A stretch of 11,134 bases of DNA, from the NCBI GenBank assembly GCA_900771045.1, contig CAAGMM010000119.1:1-11134 (forward strand), given 5' to 3'. Shown here in pieces: positions 1 to 6,577 of this stretch. Made by a program: the position numbers and the translations under genes. The stretch's first letter is position 1. The number at the start of each line of letters is the position of its first letter. The notes beneath the pieces were generated by a model. The model was not told where the DNA came from and ran no database searches. It worked only from the letters and a program-made list of their open reading frames with translations. Origin of the DNA: Bacteroidales bacterium (GTDB lineage Bacteria > Bacteroidota > Bacteroidia > Bacteroidales > F082).

Positions 1-106
1 ATACAAATTTTCATTTCACGGAAAAATATAAAACTGTTTATTTTTCCCATCAATTATTTCCTTCACCCACTTCCCGCTCTCGGCCTCGCTACCGCCGGAA
101 ATCACT

Positions 107-349
107 TTACAGAAGTATCATTTCGGCCCACTTCGGCATGTCATCAACATATTTTTTCACCAACGCCCCATTTGACAACCTACATAGAATTTTAACTTCT
201 TCATTGTCAATAGAATTATCATAAATATATGTTCTGTCTGCTAATCTTAAGGCAATTTTACAATTTGCTATCGAACGTGAATATCTTGAGATAATCTTTG
301 AAATTGAGGTCTTGCCAGAACCATTCGGACCGGCAATAACAATCAACAC
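107..349 (-). pseudogene. Zeta-toxin-like ATPase remnant with internal deletion
   Basis: An 80-codon open stretch begins with a Walker A P-loop (IAGPNGSGKTS, residues 5-15). It then jumps straight to the segment ISKIISRYSRSIANC and on to ADRTYIYDNSIDN and DDMPKWAEMIL. As I recall the Bacteroidota zeta-toxin-like ATPases (around 190-200 residues), that second segment normally follows a GGHDVP motif more than 100 residues after the P-loop. The middle of the protein therefore appears deleted in frame, right after SGKTS. The only start in the open stretch is GTG at 349. An ATG at 406-404 lies in the same frame but is cut off by TAA at 385-383 after seven codons (MKDKSID). The intact family phosphorylates small substrates and includes toxins of toxin-antitoxin pairs; no antitoxin partner is visible. 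Almost certainly inactive, although a good promoter remains upstream. Confidence 0.75.
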
Positions 350-427
350 GGGTTTGTGATTTGAACTTGTTTTCAGTCGATATTAATCAATGGATTTATC
401 TTTCATAAAGTTTATTTTTAAGAATTG

Positions 428-455
428 CAAATATAAAAAACTTTACGTAAAACAA
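428..455 (-). promoter_or_regulatory. Bacteroidota-type promoter upstream of the zeta remnant
   Basis: Read on the minus strand, TATATTTG (435-428) is a perfect match to the -7 consensus TAnnTTTG. TTG (455-453) lies 17 nt upstream as a -33 box, slightly closer than the usual spacing of about 19. Transcription would start near 421, just before the ATG at 406 that opens the interrupted zeta frame. The remnant is therefore probably still transcribed. Confidence 0.5.
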
Positions 456-513
456 CGAATAAAAAACGAAAACACCCTAAAGCAGCCCAAACAACATTTC
501 AGCCGAGTTGTCG

Positions 514-2058
514 TTACTTTGACAGCTGCAACGTTACGAAATCATCCGGAACCGGAGTGAAGTCCGCCCCGTAATAGTTGTTGTAGGCACTGTCCATAAG
601 TTCATACAGCATCGCTTTTGCACTGTCCAATCCCATCTTAAGAAGTTTAGTCGCAATAAAGTCCACGAGCTCTGTTGCGTTTTCCACGGCTTCTTCATAA
701 CTCAACTCATAATCTTCTTCCATATATTTTTGAGCTATTCCGTCAATAACAGACTCCAAGAGACCGTCAACAGCCGCCTTTGCTTCTTCGAAATTGTTAT
801 AAGGGTCAAACAGATGTTCGTTACCGTTGCTTGTGTAGTATGCGAATTTGTAGAATGGAATCTTGGCTCTTTCGCTGAAGAATGCTTCCACTTCCTCACG
901 GCTGTGTATGTCAAGAATCTCAGATACCAGCATATTGGCAATTTCATTTTCCCAACACACCTTTGAGACTTTATACATATAGTATTCTGAGAGTTTGAGC
1001 CAATATTGCTTTCCTTCTTCTATGAGGTTGACGCCATTGGAAGGCTTTACATCCTGCACGTCGCCTGATTGTACCGTCATTAGTCCATTGGATGAAATGC
1101 TTCCCGTGCGGTATGCCAGCGGAAGATTCACAAGGGAGCTCGTGACGATGCTGAAAATTTCCCGTTCATTGCGTTTCTCAGAAGTAATGGAATGCATGTG
1201 GGAATGTCCGCTGAACACCACGTCGATTCCGGCGTTGCACAAGTCTGTCACTACTTGTTCGTTGGTGTAGTTTTCATACCTTGCATTCGTGATATTCGCA
1301 CCCCTTATCAATGCCGCGTTGTTGTAGAATCCGAGGAGATTGTGATGCATTCCCATAATGACGTAACGATCGTCGGCATGGGCTTTTTCAACCATTTCGG
1401 CCACCCACGAGACCTGAGCTTCTGTGAGCCCGCCCTGAACCGCCGCATTGTCAGGAGTATTCGGCTCATTAGAATCGACCCCGATAAAAGCAATGCCGTC
1501 TGTAGGATAGCTCATATAATCAAGTGACTTCGGGCCGCGTGCCACAGCATCGCCATAGCCGCACAGAGCATATATCCGCTCAAAATCAGTTTCCGAAGCA
1601 CTCGGTTCAGGCGTTGACACTGCGCCATCATATCTGAATGAATGAGGGTTGTTCAAATCGTGATTTCCGGGGACTACAAGAATCTTGGCTCCGGTCTGTT
1701 GCGAAAATTCATTAAGTTTATCAGCCACATATTCGTGAGAAATAATCTCTCCGTCCTTGGTCATATCGCCGCAGACGATTAGAAAATCAGGGTCGTACTT
1801 CCGTGTCCTTTCGAGTGCGGCGGCAAAGATTTCAGGACTCTCGCGCAACAGTTTGCATTCTTCCCAGTTATATCTGTCAAATGCCTCACCTTCGCTGACG
1901 AGCAGGTCCGGATGCATCAGATGGATGTCAGAAAGTACGACGAATCTTTTGAAATCGTCATCGGGTGTAGGTTTTACATCGTCGTCCTTCTTCGAGCAGG
2001 AGCCTAAAAGTCCGATTGCGAGGATCGCTATGGTTATTGTTAGATGTTTTCTTTTCAT
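514..2058 (-). CDS. Calcineurin-like metallophosphoesterase lipoprotein
   Basis: Predicted secreted phosphoesterase of 514 residues. The chosen start (2058) gives a short basic N-terminus (MKRK), a hydrophobic segment and a lipobox ending LLGSC, with the lipidated cysteine at residue 21; an ATG seven codons upstream (2079) is possible. The metal-binding motifs of the calcineurin-like fold follow in order: SDIH (43-46), GDMTKDG (97-103), GNHD (131-134), GMHHN (236-240) and GHSHMH (284-289). All expected ligand residues are present, so the enzyme should be active. The substrate cannot be read from sequence; relatives hydrolyse phosphomonoesters, nucleotides or cyclic nucleotides. The last 200 or so residues are acidic, appear largely helical and I do not recognise them. 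SKKDDD directly after the cysteine resembles the lysine/acidic export signal of surface lipoproteins in this phylum, which suggests display outside the cell. It stands alone with its own promoter, and I see no strong terminator after it. Confidence 0.9.
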   Translation of the reverse strand: MKRKHLTITIAILAIGLLGSCSKKDDDVKPTPDDDFKRFVVLSDIHLMHPDLLVSEGEAFDRYNWEECKLLRESPEIFAAALERTRKYDPDFLIVCGDMTKDGEIISHEYVADKLNEFSQQTGAKILVVPGNHDLNNPHSFRYDGAVSTPEPSASETDFERIYALCGYGDAVARGPKSLDYMSYPTDGIAFIGVDSNEPNTPDNAAVQGGLTEAQVSWVAEMVEKAHADDRYVIMGMHHNLLGFYNNAALIRGANITNARYENYTNEQVVTDLCNAGIDVVFSGHSHMHSITSEKRNEREIFSIVTSSLVNLPLAYRTGSISSNGLMTVQSGDVQDVKPSNGVNLIEEGKQYWLKLSEYYMYKVSKVCWENEIANMLVSEILDIHSREEVEAFFSERAKIPFYKFAYYTSNGNEHLFDPYNNFEEAKAAVDGLLESVIDGIAQKYMEEDYELSYEEAVENATELVDFIATKLLKMGLDSAKAMLYELMDSAYNNYYGADFTPVPDDFVTLQLSK

Positions 2059-2099
2059 TTGTTGTCTGTTTTTGTACATTTATACAGGTAGATTTTACG

Positions 2100-2107
2100 C
2101 AAAAATA
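2100..2107 (-). promoter_or_regulatory. -7 box of the phosphoesterase gene
   Basis: TATTTTTG on the minus strand (2107-2100) fits TAnnTTTG exactly. It would place the RNA start near 2094, giving a leader of about 35 nt to the ATG at 2058 or about 15 nt to the one at 2079. I see no clear TTG at the -33 position, so the call rests on the -7 box and its location. Confidence 0.5.
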
Positions 2108-2312
2108 CAAATAAAATCCGAGAAACTCACACTTTTTGGAAGATTTTTTCAATTATAGAGCAGTCCGGCTTTATGCCTTCACTCATTATCGACTCTATTC
2201 CTGGTCAGAGATGGGATAAATAAGGTTTTATGTATCAATATTTTCGCCGTTTTATCTTTTTTATCAATAATAATATTTATAAATTCGTTTTTATAGATAT
2301 TAAAAAAAGACG

Positions 2313-2320
2313 TAATATTG
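2313..2320 (+). promoter_or_regulatory. Probable -7 box of the LysR-family gene
   Basis: TAATATTG differs from TAnnTTTG at one position and lies about 30 nt before the ATG at 2352. The 272-nt divergent region between the phosphoesterase and regulator genes is AT-rich near this box. I found no convincing four-part OxyR-type operator (ATAG/CTAT repeats) in it. No good -33 TTG is present. Confidence 0.3.
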
Positions 2321-2351
2321 CATCGGATTTAACAATTAAAAATATTTCAAA

Positions 2352-3278
2352 ATGACGCTTCAACAGTTGGAATACATCGTGGCCGTTGACAATTACGGCA
2401 CCTTTCTTTCGGCGGCGGAGTCGCTCGGTGTGACGCAGTCGACATTAAGTACTCTCGTCCAGAAACTCGAAAACGAATTCGACGTGGTTATCTTCGACAG
2501 GAACAGCAGGCCGGTACGTCCCACCGCGATAGGCTCAAAGATCCTCACACAGGCGAGGTCGGTGCTTTTCAACGCGCGTCAGTTGGAGGAGATTGTCAAA
2601 TCTGAACGCAACAGCGACGAGGGAGAAATCCGTATGAGCATTTCTCCGACGATTGCGCCGTACATCACGCCGAAACTTTTCAAATACATCAACGACAAGT
2701 ATCAAAATATCTCAATCAGGGCTTTTGAGATGTCGCGCGACGAGATCGTGTCGAAGCTCAAGCTCGCCGAAATCGATATGGCGATTATGTCGTACCCGTT
2801 CTGTGATGCCGATTTGTTGGAGATACCTCTGTACAAGGAGCGTTTTTTCGCCTACGTTTCACCTTCGTCGCCGCTTTATGCGTGCGAAACCGTTGATATG
2901 CAGACCATGCCGCGTGAGACATTGTGGGGACTGAAAGAGGAAATCAGTCTTCAGAGGCAGGTTCCGGAGATATGCGACCAGGATCTCGACCACGTCACCA
3001 TCTACGAAGCCGGCAACATTCCCACAATGATGATGCTTGTCGATGCCAACGGCGGCTTCACGGCGATCCCGGAGCTTCACATCGATCTGCTTCGCGACGG
3101 ACACCGCCAAAACATCCGCCCACTCGTGAACCCCGTCCCGCACCGCAACGTCTCGCTCTTCGTGAGAAAAGACTACGTTAGAGAGAGAATTATCAACATT
3201 ATGGCAGAAGTCATCAAACAAATCATACCGGAAAAGATGATTGACCAAAGACTTCTCAAGTATTCTATTCACCTTTGA
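2352..3278 (+). CDS. OxyR-like LysR-family transcriptional regulator (Cys199 replaced by Ser)
   Basis: LysR-type regulator of 308 residues, the usual family length. The N-terminal winged helix-turn-helix (about 1-60) opens with MTLQQLEYIVAV and includes AAESLGVTQSTLSTLVQKLE, the recognition region; residues 90-300 form the effector-binding domain. The OxyR likeness is strongest there: the stretch around 191-208 aligns with the redox loop of OxyR (LLxxGHCLRxQxxxxC in known members). Here the peroxide-reactive cysteine position is Ser199 (codon AGT at 2946-2948), while the resolving cysteine is kept as Cys208, with the normal spacing of nine. In known OxyR, Cys199 is essential for sensing hydrogen peroxide, so this protein should not sense it by disulfide formation. 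It may respond to another signal or act constitutively. No catalase, dps or peroxiredoxin gene is in the window. The stop codon overlaps the start of a tandem repeat. Confidence 0.9.
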   Translation: MTLQQLEYIVAVDNYGTFLSAAESLGVTQSTLSTLVQKLENEFDVVIFDRNSRPVRPTAIGSKILTQARSVLFNARQLEEIVKSERNSDEGEIRMSISPTIAPYITPKLFKYINDKYQNISIRAFEMSRDEIVSKLKLAEIDMAIMSYPFCDADLLEIPLYKERFFAYVSPSSPLYACETVDMQTMPRETLWGLKEEISLQRQVPEICDQDLDHVTIYEAGNIPTMMMLVDANGGFTAIPELHIDLLRDGHRQNIRPLVNPVPHRNVSLFVRKDYVRERIINIMAEVIKQIIPEKMIDQRLLKYSIHL

Positions 3279-3491
3279 AAAAAAAATTAACAATGTAAAA
3301 GAAAGTATAAAGATTATTTAAAACAATGTAAAAACAACAACTTTGAAAAAACAATGTAAAGATTATTTAAAACAATGTAAAAACAACAACTTTTGAAAAA
3401 AACAATGTAAAGATTATTTAAAACAATGTAAAAACAACAACTTTTGAAAAAACAATGTAAAGATTATTTTGAAACAACGTAAAAACAACAA
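3272..3491 (+). repeat. AT-rich tandem repeat, about 50-nt unit, four copies
   Basis: Four head-to-tail copies fill the gap between the regulator and the lipocalin: 3272-3340 (diverged, with extra bases), 3341-3389, 3390-3440 and 3441-3491. The marker AGATTATT recurs at 3311, 3360, 3411 and 3461, so units are 49-51 nt and differ mainly in A or T run length. Each unit contains two ACAATGTAAA-like half-units and a CTTT(T)GAAAA segment. The first copy starts inside the last codons of the regulator gene (CTT TGA). The array ends about 25 nt before the lipocalin ATG, so it lies in that gene's promoter or leader region. CAACTTTG at 3338-3345 is one base off the -7 consensus. Copy number may vary between strains. 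Confidence 0.9.
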
Positions 3492-3516
3492 TTAAAAACA
3501 CTTAAAAATTAAAATT

Positions 3517-4050
3517 ATGAAAAAGATTTTTAACTTTCTGATGGGAGGACTTGCATTTTTAGGTATAACATCTTGTACCTCAACCTCCTCAATGTCAATC
3601 AACACGTCAACGGTGCAGGACTTGGACATCAACCGCTTCATGGGGCTGTGGTATGAAGTAGCCCGTTACAACCATTCGTTTGAGCGCGGTCTCGAAGGCT
3701 GCACCGCACTTTATTCGCTGAACGAAGACGGCACCATCCGCATAGCCAATTCCGGGTACAAAGGCGGTCTTGACGGCAAATTCAGACAGTCGGTCGGAAA
3801 GGCGCGCCGCACTAACGACAAAATGCCGGGGCAGTTGGAAGTTTCGTTTTTCTGGAATTTCTATTCCCCGTACAATGTCCTGGAACTTGCCCCCGACTAC
3901 CGTTACGCGCTCATCGGCAGTGATACAGAAGATTTTCTCTGGATTTTGAGCAGGACGCAGAAAATGTCGGACGACGACTTGAACCACGTCTTGAAGTGTG
4001 CCCACGAACGCGGCTACGATATAACGAAGCTTATTTGGGTACAGCATTAA
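3517..4050 (+). CDS. blc: Blc-type outer-membrane lipocalin lipoprotein
   Basis: Bacterial lipocalin of 177 residues. A lipoprotein signal ends in LGITSC, with the lipidated cysteine at residue 20. No acidic residues follow it directly, so a periplasmic-facing location is more likely than the surface. The lipocalin signature is clear: FMGLWYEVARYNHSFERG (41-58) carries the conserved G-x-W of strand A. The YRYALIG and FLWILSRT segments towards the C-terminus match the Blc subgroup. The family folds as an eight-stranded barrel that binds lysophospholipids or fatty acids and is linked to membrane maintenance under stress. The ATG at 3517 follows an A-rich leader typical of the phylum. It is a single gene: tandem repeats precede it and a strong hairpin terminator lies just after its stop. 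The actual ligand is inferred only from the family. Confidence 0.92.
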   Translation: MKKIFNFLMGGLAFLGITSCTSTSSMSINTSTVQDLDINRFMGLWYEVARYNHSFERGLEGCTALYSLNEDGTIRIANSGYKGGLDGKFRQSVGKARRTNDKMPGQLEVSFFWNFYSPYNVLELAPDYRYALIGSDTEDFLWILSRTQKMSDDDLNHVLKCAHERGYDITKLIWVQH

Positions 4051-4071
4051 ATGTGTTTTAAAGTAAATAAC

Positions 4072-4114
4072 ATAGCGGTATACGAAAATTTCATCGTATG
4101 CCGCTGTATTTTTT
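4072..4114 (+). terminator. Rho-independent terminator after blc
   Basis: AGCGGTATACGA (4074-4085) pairs with TCGTATGCCGCT (4094-4105): 12 pairs with one G-T wobble, around an 8-nt loop, extendable by two weak pairs. A run of six T residues (4109-4114) follows. It starts about 20 nt after the blc stop codon. Confidence 0.85.
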
Positions 4115-4495
4115 AACATAACCACTATCTTTTCTTTTTATTTTTCGATTTTTTTAAATAAAAAATAAGATAATAGAAATGTAACTACCTATTGTTGATA
4201 ACTGCTAAATTTTATTGATATTCTTCATAAAACGATGTTAATTTATGTTGAAAAGACATATAGAAAAAGAAGTTGAAAATGTTAAAAACAGTGTTGAATT
4301 TTTGTCGTAAAAATAAGTTTTCAACAAAAACGAAAGTTATGAAAAGTTATCAAATTTTATCAACAGGCTAAATTGTTAATAACTCTTAATATATTAAAAA
4401 TCAATTTATTATATAAGTTAAAAATATTTACGGAAAAAAGCATAAGTAACTAAAAATTAACGTAAAAATGTGTATAAAACTTGAAATAAAATCAC
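4115..4495. other. Gene-free AT-rich region with repeated TTATCAACA boxes
   Basis: This stretch is roughly 80-85% A+T and has no credible reading frame. The 9-mer TTATCAACA, one base away from the DnaA box TTATCCACA, occurs on the minus strand at 4193-4201 and on the plus strand at 4357-4365, and again just beyond the region at 4512-4520. Near variants TTTTCAACA occur at 4318-4326 and, on the minus strand, 4246-4254; TTATCAAAT is at 4347-4355. Such a cluster in very AT-rich DNA could be a replication-initiation or DnaA-binding region. No dnaA, gidA or other origin-marker gene is in the window, and the boxes are non-canonical, so it may simply be a long rpiB upstream region. Confidence 0.3.
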
Positions 4496-4503
4496 TAACT
4501 TTG
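4496..4503 (+). promoter_or_regulatory. -7 box of rpiB
   Basis: TAACTTTG matches TAnnTTTG exactly and lies 32 nt before the rpiB ATG, which gives a leader of about 25 nt. A clear TTG at -33 is missing. One TTATCAACA box (4512-4520) lies directly downstream, in the predicted leader, where a bound DnaA-like protein could block transcription. Confidence 0.55.
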
Positions 4504-4535
4504 CGGAAGTTTTATCAACAGTAAATTTAATTTTT

Positions 4536-4973
4536 ATGAACAAGGGCATTATTCCAATAGCGAGTGACCACGGCGGTTATAAGATGAAGGAGTTTTTGAT
4601 TGAAAAACTTGAGGAAAACGGTTATAAGGTAAAAGATTACGGCACCGATTCCGAGGAGAGCGTCGATTATCCTGACTTTGTTCATCCTCTCGCCTCCGAT
4701 ATAGAAAAAGGTGTCTATCCGCGCGGCATAATCTTATGCGGCAGTGGAAACGGAGCACAGATGACCGCAAATCATCATCCTCACGTCAGATGCGCCCTCT
4801 GCTGGTCGGTCGAAGTGGCAAAATACGCACGTCTTCACAACGACGCGAATATTATTTCGCTTCCGGGACGCTTCATCAGCAACGACAGAGCTTGGAATAT
4901 TGTGAAAACTTATCTCGAAACTGAATTTGAAGGCGGCAGACATAAGAGGAGAATCGAAAAAATTGACATATAG
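4536..4973 (+). CDS. rpiB: Ribose-5-phosphate isomerase B
   Basis: Cytoplasmic enzyme of 145 residues that interconverts ribose 5-phosphate and ribulose 5-phosphate in the non-oxidative pentose phosphate pathway; some family members act on allose 6-phosphate. Family motifs are complete: ASDHGG (9-14) at the phosphate site, DYPDF (44-48), and the catalytic cysteine Cys68 in ILCGSGNG. NHHPHVRCALCW and HNDANIISLPGRF (101-113) follow. The GSGNGxxMTAN form of the active-site loop is, to my knowledge, common in Bacteroidota. Length is normal. The C-terminus ends IDI and the stop codon TAG is made from TA of a flanking duplication plus the first G of an inserted element, so the insertion changed the stop but not the protein. 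The gene has its own promoter upstream. Confidence 0.95.
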   Translation: MNKGIIPIASDHGGYKMKEFLIEKLEENGYKVKDYGTDSEESVDYPDFVHPLASDIEKGVYPRGIILCGSGNGAQMTANHHPHVRCALCWSVEVAKYARLHNDANIISLPGRFISNDRAWNIVKTYLETEFEGGRHKRRIEKIDI

Positions 4974-5168
4974 TGACTTCTATAAATTGCTTTGCAGTGA
5001 TTTTGAAGATTTTATCAGACAGATTGCTGATTTGAACGAAGGAGCAATGCGAGCATTGTAATTGAGTAAAAATAAGCAAGATGGCGATAAAAATTAAAAA
5101 TCACGCAAAAGATTTTAGAATAGTCTCAAGAAAAAATATTTACAAATCGTGGAATTTATAGAAGTTAC
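4973..5168. mobile_element. MITE-like element, 196 bp, with 16-bp terminal inverted repeats and CATATA duplication
   Basis: The left end GTGACTTCTATAAATT (4973-4988) and right end AATTTATAGAAGTTAC (5153-5168) are inverted copies, identical at 15 of 16 positions. The hexamer CATATA lies directly outside both ends (4967-4972 and 5169-5174), as expected of a target-site duplication. Removing the element and one hexamer gives rpiB a TAA stop followed by two bases and then the ATG of the LUD gene, a normal coupled operon junction. The interior encodes no transposase. It holds two short open stretches, one ending DFEDFIRQIADLNEGAMRAL at 5061 and one of 26 codons at 5081-5161, and a tight palindrome CAATGCGAGCATTG. 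Movement would need a transposase supplied elsewhere. The transposase family cannot be told from this window. Confidence 0.7.
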
Positions 5169-5177
5169 CATATAATT

Positions 5178-6542
5178 ATGTCAAAGGCAAGTGATTTCAA
5201 CTCATCGGCACGTGTTTGTCTTTCGGATTATGAAAGATGCGACACGTTGAACAGGCGTTACGGACTTTTCAATAAGATGACGACCGAAAATTCAAGGCGT
5301 TACGCTGATTTTGAATTGGAACGCAAACGCGGTTTACACGTGAGAATGAAGTCGCTTCTAAACCTCGACGAACTTCTCGCTGACTTTGAGGCGAATTTTA
5401 CGCGTTTGGGCGGGAAAATACTGTGGGCTCGCGACGCTTCCGAAGCCAAACAGATGATTTACGACATCATTTCTTCGCAAAAAGCCGAAAAGGTCGTGAA
5501 AACACGCAGCAACGCCGTTGAAGAAATCGGTCTTTATTCATTTTTGGAATCAAAAAAAATAAATATCGACGAAATAAACATAGGTGACTTTATCTGCGGC
5601 CTTACAAACGAGCGTCCTTTCGATATGCATTCGTCGTCGGCGCACAAAACGGCCGCTGATGTCGCATCAACGTACACTGAGAAATTCGGTGTGCGCGAAG
5701 GCTTGAAAACCAATCAACTCGTGGCATGCACGCGGAAATTGTTATCTGAAAAGATTTCAAAAGCCGGTATCGTCATCACGAGCTGCGATTTTCTCTGCGC
5801 CGACACAGGAAGCATAGCCGTTGCCGATAACGACGGCGCTTTTTTGAAGTCGCTTTCTTTCGCTTCGACACACATCGTCGTCGCCGGCATCGACAAAGTC
5901 ATTTCATCTACCGACAGCCTCAGTATTCTCTGGCCTTTGTCGTCGGCTTATGAGATAGGAAAAGACATTTCGTCGTATTATTCGCTCATCTCCGGAAAAG
6001 TTTCCGCTGATGCGGATCTTTACGTCGTTTTGTTGGACAACGGCAGGAGCAGCGTTTTAAGAAAGGAAAAACAGCGCCAGATTTTGGCGTGCGTCGAATG
6101 TGGGGCTTGTGCGAGCGTATGCCCGATTTTCAGCAGCGTCGGCGGACATGTCTATCAAACGGCTTATCCCGGTCCGGTCGGAACCGTCGTCAACCCTATT
6201 GTGAAAGAAATTTCGGAATCGTCTCATTTTCTATCGTTATGCACATTATGCGGTCGCTGCGACGAAGTCTGTCCGATGAATATCCCGATAAAGAGCCTTA
6301 TTCTTCAAAATCGCCGCGATTTTGTGCCGTCAAACAGTGAATTTATGAGTGAGAAAAATACTTATAAGTTCATAATCAATTGTTTGGAAAGTCGTAAGTC
6401 GATGGATTCGAGAAGTTTCTTTAAGAATTTTGAAATGAAACAGCTCTTAAAGAGGACTTGGTGTGTGAATCACGAGATGCCGGTTTTTGCACCGAAAAGT
6501 TTTTCGCAGCAATATAGGGAAAATTTGGTGGAAAATGCGTAA
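5178..6542 (+). CDS. LutB-like LUD-domain iron-sulfur protein
   Basis: Protein of 454 residues with the LutB layout. An N-terminal helical region and LUD domain span about 40-290, including VKTRSNAVEEIGL (107-119) and the stretch CDFLCADTGSIAV (203-215). A ferredoxin-like part follows with two [4Fe-4S] motifs: Cys305-308-311-315 (CVECGACASVCP) and Cys355-358-361-365 (CTLCGRCDEVCP). AYPGPVGTVVNP between them is also typical. In known systems LutB works with LutA and LutC to oxidise L-lactate to pyruvate in the cytoplasm. Neither partner is visible here, because rpiB precedes it and a protease follows, so partners would have to lie elsewhere or the role differs. The start ATG lies 9 nt beyond the MITE-like element. 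Before that insertion it would have followed the rpiB stop by two bases. I found no good promoter of its own. Confidence 0.88.
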   Translation: MSKASDFNSSARVCLSDYERCDTLNRRYGLFNKMTTENSRRYADFELERKRGLHVRMKSLLNLDELLADFEANFTRLGGKILWARDASEAKQMIYDIISSQKAEKVVKTRSNAVEEIGLYSFLESKKINIDEINIGDFICGLTNERPFDMHSSSAHKTAADVASTYTEKFGVREGLKTNQLVACTRKLLSEKISKAGIVITSCDFLCADTGSIAVADNDGAFLKSLSFASTHIVVAGIDKVISSTDSLSILWPLSSAYEIGKDISSYYSLISGKVSADADLYVVLLDNGRSSVLRKEKQRQILACVECGACASVCPIFSSVGGHVYQTAYPGPVGTVVNPIVKEISESSHFLSLCTLCGRCDEVCPMNIPIKSLILQNRRDFVPSNSEFMSEKNTYKFIINCLESRKSMDSRSFFKNFEMKQLLKRTWCVNHEMPVFAPKSFSQQYRENLVENA

Positions 6543-6547
6543 ATTTG
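6540..6547 (+). promoter_or_regulatory. -7 box of the C10 protease gene, overlapping the upstream stop codon
   Basis: TAAATTTG matches TAnnTTTG exactly; its first three bases are the TAA stop of the LUD gene. The predicted RNA start near 6554 would give a leader of about 24 nt to the ATG at 6578. No -33 TTG is at the expected spacing. No terminator separates the two genes, so readthrough from upstream is also possible. Confidence 0.5.
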
Positions 6548-6577
6548 CGTATCCGATAATGATAAATTTTGAAAAAA

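Noticed and set aside
436..513. Possible terminator after the phosphoesterase gene on the minus strand
   Set aside because: The best pairing is ACAAC with GTTGT, only five base pairs with no adjoining T run, although T-rich sequence lies further on. Too weak to call.
2153..2312. OxyR-type operator in the divergent intergenic region
   Set aside because: I looked for the ATAG/CTAT four-part pattern and found only isolated ATAG, not the spaced repeat.
3607..4125. 172-codon minus-strand frame opposite the lipocalin gene
   Set aside because: It lies across a clear lipocalin gene and its terminator and resembles no family; it is a by-product of the plus-strand codon pattern. The same applies to the 191- and 180-codon minus-strand frames opposite the methyltransferase.
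5081..5161. 26-codon open frame inside the MITE-like element, ending at a TAG in the right repeat
   Set aside because: It is short, rich in lysine and asparagine as expected of random AT-rich DNA, and its stop is part of the repeat. I see no support for it as a gene.
6569..6577. TTG start of the C10 protease
   Set aside because: It adds only three residues (MKK) before an ATG that gives an ordinary signal peptide. The ATG is the simpler choice.
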